Assembly (NCBI GenBank): GCA_023384135.1 | Contig: JAHDXS010000002.1 | Coordinates: 789,476-853,475, forward strand | DNA length: 64,000 nucleotides | Direction: 5' to 3' | Source of the DNA: Alphaproteobacteria bacterium | GTDB lineage: Bacteria > Pseudomonadota > Alphaproteobacteria > Micavibrionales > Micavibrionaceae | Shown here: positions 43,903-51,639 of the stretch, one piece after another | How positions within the stretch are numbered: position 1 is the first letter of the stretch | Layout: every line of letters starts with the position of its first letter | Position numbers and translations under genes: made by a program | Notes under the pieces: generated by a model | The model's database searches: none | Seen by the model: only the letters and a program-made list of their open reading frames with translations | Told to the model about the DNA's origin: nothing

Positions 43903-45885
43903 CTAAGTAATTTTTTTGAGAACTTTTTTTAATCCCAGCATATGAATTTTTAGGGTGTTTGTCCCAAAATTAAGATCCCAACGGCGCTCCATAAAATCTA
44001 AAAGCTTAAGGCCCCTTTCAAGTATTTCTTTAGGCGTCCACTCTGCATATTGAGAGACTTCTATTTCAGAATAAGAGCCATAAGCGAAACCAACAGGATT
44101 ATCTTTTGACCCCTTCTTTTCAGTAAAAGATTTATCTTGAAGGCTTGAATTTTTTGGCTTTGATAATGGCAATAAGTTTCCAAGGCTATCTCTTAAAGAA
44201 TCCCGTTCAGCTGTCGATAACCCTACAAACTTATCTTGCCAGTGCTTTTTTTTAGAACTTTTAGGATAAATATGCTCAATAGTATAATAATCCGTTTCAT
44301 AATGCTCATTAAAAGCTTTCCAATTTAGCTTTTCTCGCGCACTCTTCGATTTTTTCTTTAACTCAAGTTCATACTCAAAAAGAAAATACCTTATTATACG
44401 CCACATATAAAATCCACGAGATCTAAAGCTATCTCTTATTCTTGAAATATATTCCTGATTTTTACTCGCCTTTTCAAAATTATCTTGAATTAGCTTTATA
44501 ACATCGTCTGACGATTTTTGACCTTTTTGTAATTCTCTAGTTGTTTTATAAAACAATATATTAGAGGGCTCATAAAAAAAGTAGCAATTACCCATCAGTG
44601 CATCAAAAAACAAAAATTTTTCTAAAGATTTTAAAAACTCAATCTTTTTTGCTTCGCTTTTTTCTTGTTGAAAAAAAACCATAATCAACGGCGCTACAGA
44701 CTCAATACCTATTCTATTTATTTGATCAAGCAAATCTACAATCTCTTTTGTATGACCCCCATCTTCTGGATTAGTGATTGAATACCAAACTTCGACTGAT
44801 GACTTAATGCTTTGTACGTAATTGTATATATCTAGTACCGAGAGGCCCTTTGATAAAGGCCCATCAGTATTATTAGTATTCAAAACAACTTTAGCTGAAA
44901 AATGCGTTTCTAATAAATAATCTTTATATTTATGTCTAAAATCTTGATGTAATTTTCGAATGTTAGGGTGTCTGTCTACAGTAGCTGTAATTTCTTCTGC
45001 AAAATATAATATAAAATGATTTAGTAAAAACAAATCATCATCGAGCGGGTTCTCTTTATTTTTTCCTAGATAATGGTAGATGGATTTCCAAGCGTCATTT
45101 ATTGATCGACGTAATTTATTTTTTTCAGTATTCGTATCGTTAAGTTTAGTTGAAAGAAAAATAAGGCGATTCTTCAACAGCTCTAAATGCGAAAGAGGCT
45201 TCCCTCTATTATTCATAGTTTCGAAAGCAACAAAGGTATCTACATGTTCAGAAATGGCATATATATTAAATAAAAAATTTTGAGTAATTTTTTTGTAAAT
45301 TAATTCCAAATCAGGATGACTCAACCCTTTAATTTTCTCTACGAAAAAGTTTTTTGCTCTCTCTAGATTGTGAGTATAAATTGTTTCTTGTGGAGGAATA
45401 CATTTATCTGAGGTTTCTAAAAAAATTTTAGTTTTTAAATATTCGTAACTAGGATTATCTTTTTCGTATCCAAAAATATAAGAACGTGAAATACCACCAT
45501 CTTTAGACTCAAATATAAATTTTTTTCTTATTTCTTCCTTTGTAGTGTAATTCAACAATTTTTGGCTTTCAAGGCACTCTGCGATGGATTCGATTAAAAT
45601 AATAGATGTAGTTAATCTTTGTTGTCCATCTACTACATAATATGGCGTATAACTTTTTGAGGAAATAATCCAAAAATCATCATGCCAAATTTTATATATA
45701 TCTTCAGGAACGTCCTCTAGCGTTAATACGCCAACATAATGATTATGATCATGAGCTAACTGATCTAGGTCTGTCCAAAAATCTTTGAGTTGTCTTTCTG
45801 TCCAAGCATAACCCCTTTGGTAATCAGGTATCCTAAAAAGCCTTTCAGTGAAAATTTTTGAAATTGACTGTAAATCAGTTTTCAT
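43903..45885 (-). CDS. DUF262/DUF1524 protein, GmrSD-type (type IV) restriction endonuclease
   Basis: 660 residues. The N-terminal DUF262 domain has I-P-D-Y-Q-R-G-Y-A-W (about 18-27) and V-V-D-G-Q-Q-R-L-T-T (about 84-93), ParB-like nucleotide-binding motifs. The C-terminal DUF1524 domain has an HNH-type site, I-E-H-I-Y-P-K-S, and L-G-N-L-L-P-L-S-K-P-K-N-S-S. Fused GmrSD proteins cut phage DNA with modified (glucosylated hydroxymethyl) cytosine using nucleotide hydrolysis. AT-rich cargo in the element; transcribed towards the integrase. No partner modification gene is near, as expected for type IV enzymes. Confidence 0.88.
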   Translation of the reverse strand: MKTDLQSISKIFTERLFRIPDYQRGYAWTERQLKDFWTDLDQLAHDHNHYVGVLTLEDVPEDIYKIWHDDFWIISSKSYTPYYVVDGQQRLTTSIILIESIAECLESQKLLNYTTKEEIRKKFIFESKDGGISRSYIFGYEKDNPSYEYLKTKIFLETSDKCIPPQETIYTHNLERAKNFFVEKIKGLSHPDLELIYKKITQNFLFNIYAISEHVDTFVAFETMNNRGKPLSHLELLKNRLIFLSTKLNDTNTEKNKLRRSINDAWKSIYHYLGKNKENPLDDDLFLLNHFILYFAEEITATVDRHPNIRKLHQDFRHKYKDYLLETHFSAKVVLNTNNTDGPLSKGLSVLDIYNYVQSIKSSVEVWYSITNPEDGGHTKEIVDLLDQINRIGIESVAPLIMVFFQQEKSEAKKIEFLKSLEKFLFFDALMGNCYFFYEPSNILFYKTTRELQKGQKSSDDVIKLIQDNFEKASKNQEYISRIRDSFRSRGFYMWRIIRYFLFEYELELKKKSKSAREKLNWKAFNEHYETDYYTIEHIYPKSSKKKHWQDKFVGLSTAERDSLRDSLGNLLPLSKPKNSSLQDKSFTEKKGSKDNPVGFAYGSYSEIEVSQYAEWTPKEILERGLKLLDFMERRWDLNFGTNTLKIHMLGLKKVLKKIT

Positions 45886-46292
45886 CCTACCGTCCTAATA
45901 AAATTTTACCTTGCTCGTATCTAAAATTACGCTAAGCAACATGTTTTGATACCGAGATTTGTAAACGATATACAGTGGAACGCTTCTTATCAAGATTAAG
46001 TAAGCATTGAAGTTGACTTAATAAAAAATTTGACCTGAAACGCTTATTCCTTTAGCCTTCTCTATAAGATCAGGCTTTTTTGATCTGGGGGCGTGATTTC
46101 CCCTTCACATGCGGCTTAAGTAGGCACAAGCCGTTAAATTTTGTGCGCTTTCTCATTATGTTGGGGAAGCGGCGGAATACAACAGCGCGTCAGCGTAAAT
46201 ACGCTGCGCCGTTCATGTGACGGAAATCAATTCCCCAGCTCTCGAAAGAAATTTCAGAGCTGTTTTCGTTTCAAATCAAAGGGAATAATAAA
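45886..46292. other. Structured intergenic region of about 400 bp, candidate origin or non-coding RNA
   Basis: No convincing gene. Several inverted repeats are packed between 46095 and 46265: a long-range pair (46095-46111 with 46214-46228, sharing GATTTCC and TCACATG arms), CGGCTT/AAGCCG at 46112-46133, CAGCGT-AAAT-ACGCTG at 46191-46206, and GCTCT/AGAGC near 46238-46260. The local base composition is less AT-rich than the genes around. Given the probable replication initiator 0.8 kb downstream, a replication origin is one reading, a structured RNA the other. Confidence 0.4.
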
Positions 46293-46865
46293 ATGACAGC
46301 TTCCAGAGCTTATGCGCTTATCACCTTCATTTGCTTGTCCGCCTGTGTACCAAGACAGGGTAATCAAATTGATAGTATGCCCGCTATAGAGCGCATGAAT
46401 ATCCTGGAAGCCAAAACCGATCAAGAACTCTGTAATGATTTTACAAATCCTTATTCTGAGATTTCTACTAAAGCACAGGTGAAAGAAATACTCAAAACGC
46501 GCAATGTGCAGGAATGCTATGGACAATATAATACCTATGCATATGTAACAGAACCCAAACCTCCCGCACCCGTAAAAACAGAATCACGAGAGCTGACGGA
46601 AAAAGAAAAATCAGCAATTACGGTTGAGGTAAAAAATAACTTAAAAGACCCAGACTCGGCAAAATTCAAATGGGAAAAATTTATCTACAGTGGTGATCCT
46701 ACATTCGGAAGTTATTGCGGGCACGTGAATGCAAAAAATGGCTTCGGTGGTTATACAGGCGATCAGATGTTTAGTGTTTTATTATTAAGTAAAAATGGAG
46801 TCATTCGGGTTGCAGATACTATAATCGGTGATAACGCAATAAATTTGTGTGCCGATTATTGGTAG
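46293..46865 (+). CDS. Lipoprotein of unknown function carried by the element
   Basis: 190 residues with a lipoprotein signal L-S-A-C (Cys18). The mature part has a helical region with T-D-Q-E-L-C-N-D and a C-terminal domain around L-K-D-P-D-S-A-K-F-K-W and Y-C-G-H-V-N-A-K-N-G-F-G-G-Y-T-G; four Cys in the mature part. The domain resembles uncharacterised lipoproteins encoded on phages and plasmids. It stands alone between the structured region and the replication gene. Confidence 0.7.
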   Translation: MTASRAYALITFICLSACVPRQGNQIDSMPAIERMNILEAKTDQELCNDFTNPYSEISTKAQVKEILKTRNVQECYGQYNTYAYVTEPKPPAPVKTESRELTEKEKSAITVEVKNNLKDPDSAKFKWEKFIYSGDPTFGSYCGHVNAKNGFGGYTGDQMFSVLLLSKNGVIRVADTIIGDNAINLCADYW

Positions 46866-47082
46866 ATTTTTCAATAAAGCCCATGCACTAAAAACAACCG
46901 AGCTATTTTTAGAAAATTGAAACAGTTGCAATGAAACAGGCGGCGGGGAGAAAAATCCCGATTGTTAAACACAAGGGTTTTCGCCATAATTATAAGCGTT
47001 GGTATCAAAGCACATAGGGTTCTGATCCATAATTACGCAATAGAAACCCCCAATAGAGGGGTATGCTTGGAATAAGTAATCA

Positions 47083-48312
47083 ATGTGCATAGATACACTG
47101 CATATATCTTTTCGTGATCGTGGTAATCGTTCTCTAACGCTTAGGCAAAGGGAAGAGGTTGAACCTGATCCCCGCCACCCAGATTTTCAAGGTGTACAGG
47201 AAGGAATAGCGCAACTCGGCTATGAAATGGACGAAGTGCAGGAGTGGAATAGCAATGGAATACCGCAATATAAGCTCTTTGTTCACGGCTCTCAGGGGCA
47301 ACGGAATGCTATGATGGTACGCGGGGCGGCGTACAGCAACAATTATATGCGCGTAGTCAAAATAGAATGTAACCCGTCAAGTTTTGGGACATACCCCGAA
47401 TTCAGAAGATTATTACAGACTATTAACGCCCGTAGTCATTCCGATATTTTCAGGTACGGTAATGTCGTCAGGATTGATTATACGCTTGATTACAGGCTGC
47501 CTTTCTACCCGTTCGTCACTGGCTTATACTATGACTATGCACAAACTGTTTTAGCGTATGCAGATGTGAATGATCCTTTTGAGGAATATCACTGGGATAG
47601 CGGCATATTCAGGAGCTTGCGTATAGGTAAGGACAGAAAGGTCATTAAACTTTACGATAAGGGGTATCAAGACTGGAAATCCCAAACACTAGACGAATTA
47701 AGACGGCGCAGGGAACATCCAGAATCGAGGTCACAAATAATACCCGCCCTACAGCCACGCAGCAGGATTGAGGTCAGCCTGACGCAACGACATGTCATTC
47801 GTGCCTTCTGGGGGGAAAATTATAACGGCACATTGGAGGAACTGGACAGGCATTTACAGGACATGGCATCAGGCAACCGATCTCCATTTAAGGCCATATT
47901 GATGAACAAGATCACGACCAGACAGTCACAGGCCTTGGGATTTGAGGTCGTGAATAATCTTGGAAATCAGCGGTTAAGGAATGAGATAGAGTCTGGTTTC
48001 CTCAATGTTGTTTATAGGCGTATGCGGCAACAGGAACAGGACTTTTGGGATGAAACACGGAATGTCTGTGCAATCATGCCGTGGCATGAAACATTCCAGC
48101 CACACAGTGTTTACAGAAGCAGATTACAGCAGTGGCTTGGGATGTATATCGGATATGATCCCAGAGGCAAAACCATGCCCGAAAGACGGTATTGGAGTGA
48201 TCGTCTGCAAACTGGCCCTTGGCCTATGCATTTAGCAGGCATAGTACGTCCAACCCAAAATACAGAGGCAATTATTCCCAGACCCAGAGTTCTTCCGCGA
48301 AATGCAGATTAG
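47083..48312 (+). CDS. Probable replication initiation protein (Rep_trans-like)
   Basis: 409 residues. It begins I-D-T-L-H-I-S-F and later has V-R-I-D-Y-T-L-D-Y and V-I-K-L-Y-D-K-G-Y, the order of motifs in rolling-circle replication initiation factors of plasmids and filamentous phages (I/F-D-x-L-x-x-T/S-F, then R-x-D-x-x-x-D, then Y-x-K). Tyr candidates for a nicking residue follow in the Y-D-K-G-Y segment. If right, the element can excise and replicate as a circle. The assignment rests on motif order by eye and could be a related phage protein instead. Confidence 0.55.
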   Translation: MCIDTLHISFRDRGNRSLTLRQREEVEPDPRHPDFQGVQEGIAQLGYEMDEVQEWNSNGIPQYKLFVHGSQGQRNAMMVRGAAYSNNYMRVVKIECNPSSFGTYPEFRRLLQTINARSHSDIFRYGNVVRIDYTLDYRLPFYPFVTGLYYDYAQTVLAYADVNDPFEEYHWDSGIFRSLRIGKDRKVIKLYDKGYQDWKSQTLDELRRRREHPESRSQIIPALQPRSRIEVSLTQRHVIRAFWGENYNGTLEELDRHLQDMASGNRSPFKAILMNKITTRQSQALGFEVVNNLGNQRLRNEIESGFLNVVYRRMRQQEQDFWDETRNVCAIMPWHETFQPHSVYRSRLQQWLGMYIGYDPRGKTMPERRYWSDRLQTGPWPMHLAGIVRPTQNTEAIIPRPRVLPRNAD

Positions 48313-48328
48313 AGCTTAATGGTGTAAC

Positions 48329-50806
48329 TCACTTTCGAATTACACGTTTTTTCCGAGACTTAAATTTTTCTTCTCGCCAAGTCCAAAATGAAGGCAAACC
48401 AAGATATAATTGCTGAGTAAAGTCTGCTAAATTTCTTAATTTATCAAGACGTATATAAGCAGGTTTTACTAGCTCAGCATGTTTACCTCCCGACTCCTCC
48501 CACATTTGAGAAATATTCCAAGCACATAACAATTCTTTTTCGGTCAAAACAATCACATGTGCGCGTTGAGTATATCCTTTATGATATTCTCTGCCCCATA
48601 AAGCAAACTTTCCAAGCAAAGCTTTTTCTTCCTCGGAAAACTCATTTTTAAGTGCAGAAAAAACAAAATAACTACTTGGAAATTTTTGTGCGAGATCGTA
48701 CATTATTTTCATATCATTTTCTTTGAAAGCCTCTTTTGCTGAGGTTTTGCTTTCTCCAAAAATAATATCAACCGAAGAGTTGTCTTCTAAAATACGTTCT
48801 CTTTGATACCAGATTGCAAAATCAATTTCTCTATTTTGAAAGGACTTAAATTGTACGCCTGTGGTATAGGTTATTTTTTTATCACCCATACCTAATGTTT
48901 CAGAAAAAACACGTAGTGTAAGAGCCGTGGTATATCCACCATCCGCCGCGTTAGGGGTAGAAAACGGCCCTACAACTCTATAACGAAAAATATCCCTATT
49001 AGTGGGTGCCTTACCCTGAGGAAAATCAAAGTGTTTTAAGCATCTATCACATTGAGGATTATAGTTTATCTCCTCTAGATCATACCAATTCTTTTTCTCA
49101 CAGTAATCACAACTTATGAATATCCCTAATTTCAAAATATTATTCTTTGTAAAATCATCTAGGGTTAATTTTCTTACAAATCGCTTTTTTTCTCCTAAAA
49201 TTTTTATTAGATCAACCCAATCTTTTGTGGCTGCCGTTTTATCATCATATTCAATTGTGGTTTCTCCAGTTTGATTTGATCTAGAAACTGTTTTTCCAGC
49301 CATCTGTGTTAGTTTTTCAACAACTTCTTTGTGTGCAAAAATTCTTGTGCCCCAAATACCTTTAACTGCCGAAATAATTTGCTTTGTCGTGCGCCCTGCG
49401 GGGGAAATTTCTGCTTCAAGGTCGTTGCTTTTGAACCACTCAATAAAAGCTTCTTCGCCTGAAAGAATATCTAATAAAGTCTTACCTCTCAAATGCTCAT
49501 TTATAATAACTAAGCCCTCATGAGAAACTATCAAAGGAGTTCCTCGAGTTAGATGAGGAAAAGCAGAAATATTCTTTTGGGGCGGAAAGCATGTAGCTAT
49601 ATTTTCATCATGAAATCTTGAGCTTAAATTAAGCACATTTGCCCACCTATATCTTTCACTAAGTGTATCCTTGTCTAGAAATTTAGGTGTAAGACATTCC
49701 ACATATGCATATTTTTCTTTTTCATTAATGTTTAACTCAACAAAATCTTTTTCTGCTGTTAAATGTACTTTTTTGGGGCATGAGACAGGCTCGTCAGTTT
49801 GCCCCTTCCATATAGGAGAATAGTATTGTTTATATGAAAAAGAACCTTTTTCTACGTTTTGGGATATATTACTTTTTACTAGTTTTTCTGAATATTCCTT
49901 AGAGATGGACTGGCTAAACTCGATTGTTGTCGCAATCATAACTCCGTTCGGATTTCTTGGAAGTGGCATGTAGTTTCTTTTGATCTGATTTATTATTTCA
50001 TCCTTTAATTCTTCAAACCAAAGTATATTGATGGGCCAAACATCTCTGGAAAATATATTTAGGTTCCAAAAGTCAATTAAATCTGTACTCTCTCTTGGGT
50101 CAAAAACATATATTAGTGGATCATAAACTCTATAAGGAAAGTATGTTTCAATTTTGTATTCTGATAAAGAAAACGGGGTCTTAATATTATTCTTTATAAC
50201 TTTTTTATACGCACTAAGGTCGGTCAACATTTTCTCTGCTGAGAAAACATTCTCATAACCTTTTCTAAGGTAACTCAAATTCTTTTTGTTTGGAAAAACC
50301 CCAAAAACAGCCTCAAAGAAGGGGTCGCTTTTTTCAAATAAAGCAAATTTTGATTCAATTTTTTTTACAAACTTAAAGTCTTCTTTATAAAGCTTTTTGT
50401 AAACATCAGAGATGTTTAAACCAAACCGAAATGATGGTGCTGAATATCTATCCTGAGCAGAAAAAAAGTGATCTAATGTGACGACCCGTTTATCTCCATA
50501 ACTTAACTCATCCTCTTCATAGCCTAATTTTAATGCCAGACCCTTTTCTGCTTCTACAAAAACATCGGGTTCAAAAAAATCTATATATCTTTTAGCTAAT
50601 TCTAAACCTTTTGGCCTTCCATGTTCTTCTTGTTCCCATGCTTTTGGTAAGCGTCCAGAAGTTACGGGGATAATCGGATTATAAATCCCTCCCCAGAGAC
50701 AAGAGTTGTAACGCATAAATTCTCTTATAGACTTTATGTCCGTTGGACGAACAAGTAGCCCAATACGAATAGGTCTTAATCTTATATTTCCATGTACATT
50801 TCCCAT
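48329..50806 (-). CDS. Uncharacterised 825-residue protein with zinc ribbon and candidate PD-(D/E)XK nuclease domain
   Basis: No known family recognised. The N-terminus has R-I-G-L-L-V-R-P-T-D and L-W-G-G-I-Y-N-P-I-I-P-V. A four-cysteine ribbon, C-D-Y-C ... C-D-R-C, lies at about 583-606. It is followed at about 670-705 by E-I-D-F-A-I-W-Y, then D-I-I-F-G-E-S-K, which fits the D-x(n)-E-x-K core of restriction-type nucleases, with Lys-rich helices after it. There is no signal peptide or membrane helix. It is AT-rich, stands as a single gene on the minus strand of the element and converges with the replication gene (16-bp gap). A role in phage defence is inferred from context and the nuclease motif. 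Confidence 0.65.
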   Translation of the reverse strand: MGNVHGNIRLRPIRIGLLVRPTDIKSIREFMRYNSCLWGGIYNPIIPVTSGRLPKAWEQEEHGRPKGLELAKRYIDFFEPDVFVEAEKGLALKLGYEEDELSYGDKRVVTLDHFFSAQDRYSAPSFRFGLNISDVYKKLYKEDFKFVKKIESKFALFEKSDPFFEAVFGVFPNKKNLSYLRKGYENVFSAEKMLTDLSAYKKVIKNNIKTPFSLSEYKIETYFPYRVYDPLIYVFDPRESTDLIDFWNLNIFSRDVWPINILWFEELKDEIINQIKRNYMPLPRNPNGVMIATTIEFSQSISKEYSEKLVKSNISQNVEKGSFSYKQYYSPIWKGQTDEPVSCPKKVHLTAEKDFVELNINEKEKYAYVECLTPKFLDKDTLSERYRWANVLNLSSRFHDENIATCFPPQKNISAFPHLTRGTPLIVSHEGLVIINEHLRGKTLLDILSGEEAFIEWFKSNDLEAEISPAGRTTKQIISAVKGIWGTRIFAHKEVVEKLTQMAGKTVSRSNQTGETTIEYDDKTAATKDWVDLIKILGEKKRFVRKLTLDDFTKNNILKLGIFISCDYCEKKNWYDLEEINYNPQCDRCLKHFDFPQGKAPTNRDIFRYRVVGPFSTPNAADGGYTTALTLRVFSETLGMGDKKITYTTGVQFKSFQNREIDFAIWYQRERILEDNSSVDIIFGESKTSAKEAFKENDMKIMYDLAQKFPSSYFVFSALKNEFSEEEKALLGKFALWGREYHKGYTQRAHVIVLTEKELLCAWNISQMWEESGGKHAELVKPAYIRLDKLRNLADFTQQLYLGLPSFWTWREEKFKSRKKRVIRK

Positions 50807-51001
50807 ACTATCTCTTTACAATTTAATTTTAAGTATAACAACTAAACACTCATCCCTAGACCTACAGTACCTCCGCGCAACACAAATTAGACCTATCGAA
50901 AAAAAATTATGTGTCTGAAAATCAAAGTATTGAAAGAAAAAAATGAAACTGTTGCAAATTTTACGCTTCTGAAATGGGGCGCAGTCGGCTAGCGTAATAG
51001 T

Positions 51002-51340
51002 ATGAAAAAAATTAATGCTTCGTACCCTCAATTAAATCTCTTTCCTGTTCGTATTTTCAAACGCAGAAACGGTTATTATTACGCGCACGTTACTGTACCG
51101 CATTCCGTTAGGCCCATCATCCAGCGGACGCAGATCAAAAAATCCCTCCGCACCAAAAATCTCGGCGATGCAAAGATTTTGCAGATTGGGGTGGAGAATG
51201 CCCTGAAATATATTCTCACTACAGCCTATGATCGTCCGCAAAGTCATATCACACCGCAGGAGATCAGAGATTATCTCAAAGACCTTGCCTCTGATCTGGC
51301 TTTCATTCGTCAGGAACGAAAAAGACAAATAAGCCCTTGA
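51002..51340 (+). CDS. Orphan integrase N-terminal (arm-binding) protein
   Basis: 112 residues. Y-Y-Y-A-H-V-T-V-P-H-S-V-R-P and I-K-K-S-L-R-T-K-N-L-G-D-A match the arm-binding start of tyrosine recombinases, but the frame ends before any catalytic domain. It is not a copy of the integrase at the other end. It could be a decayed integrase remnant or a small DNA-binding protein acting at the paired repeats 3 bp downstream. Its last codons run into those repeats. Confidence 0.6.
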   Translation: MKKINASYPQLNLFPVRIFKRRNGYYYAHVTVPHSVRPIIQRTQIKKSLRTKNLGDAKILQIGVENALKYILTTAYDRPQSHITPQEIRDYLKDLASDLAFIRQERKRQISP

Positions 51341-51342
51341 GC

Positions 51343-51363
51343 TGGGACAGAATGTGGGACAGA
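51343..51363 (+). repeat. Paired TGGGACAGA repeats, right end
   Basis: TGGGACAGA at 51343-51351 and 51355-51363, 12-bp period, same orientation as the pair at 41890-41910. About 70 bp inside the right attachment site. Confidence 0.7.
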
Positions 51364-51433
51364 ATTAACGATGAAAGTGGATGAGGAATATTAAGAACCT
51401 TGGACTTTCAGAGATTAATATAACGGGAGTGTG

Positions 51434-51451
51434 TTCCCATCACCCGCTCCA
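51434..51451 (+). repeat. Attachment site, right
   Basis: Exact 18-bp copy of the tRNA-Gly 3' end (41807-41824) without the rest of the tRNA. Marks the distal end of the element. Confidence 0.88.
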
Positions 51452-51574
51452 ATTTCCCCTCCGCCCCCGTTCATCCAAATTCGCTGACGTTCAAAAAGTC
51501 TTTTAAACACAAGGGACTCCAAAGCCGTTTGCGTTCGTGCTAATATTTTTCCGTTCACCTGTAGCCACAAATTT

Positions 51575-51637
51575 TGGGGGCATCACTGGGGGCAGATCAA
51601 AAAGCGTGGGGGCATCGAAGGTCAAAATTTGGGGGCA
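51575..51637 (+). repeat. Four TGGGGGCA direct repeats before the second integrase
   Basis: Copies at 51575, 51587, 51607 and 51630, three followed by TC. They lie immediately upstream of a GTG-started DUF4102-type integrase, the last overlapping its ribosome-binding region. Such G-rich repeats next to int probably are integrase arm sites or part of the attachment site of this second element. Confidence 0.6.
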
Positions 51638-51639
51638 TC

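Larger units (their letters stand above)
41807..51451. mobile_element. Integrative element in tRNA-Gly with defence cargo
   Basis: An AT-rich insertion of about 9.6 kb bounded by 18-bp direct repeats of the tRNA 3' end. It carries, from the tRNA side, a tyrosine integrase, a DUF262/DUF1524 restriction protein, a lipoprotein, a probable replication initiator, an 825-residue zinc-ribbon/nuclease-like protein and an orphan integrase-arm protein. Short repeats TGGGACAGA lie in pairs inside both ends. No structural phage or conjugation gene is present, so it resembles a satellite or plasmid-like integrative island. Confidence 0.85.

Noticed and set aside
46931..47017. 28-codon basic frame before the replication gene
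   Set aside because: Too short and without a ribosome-binding site to support.
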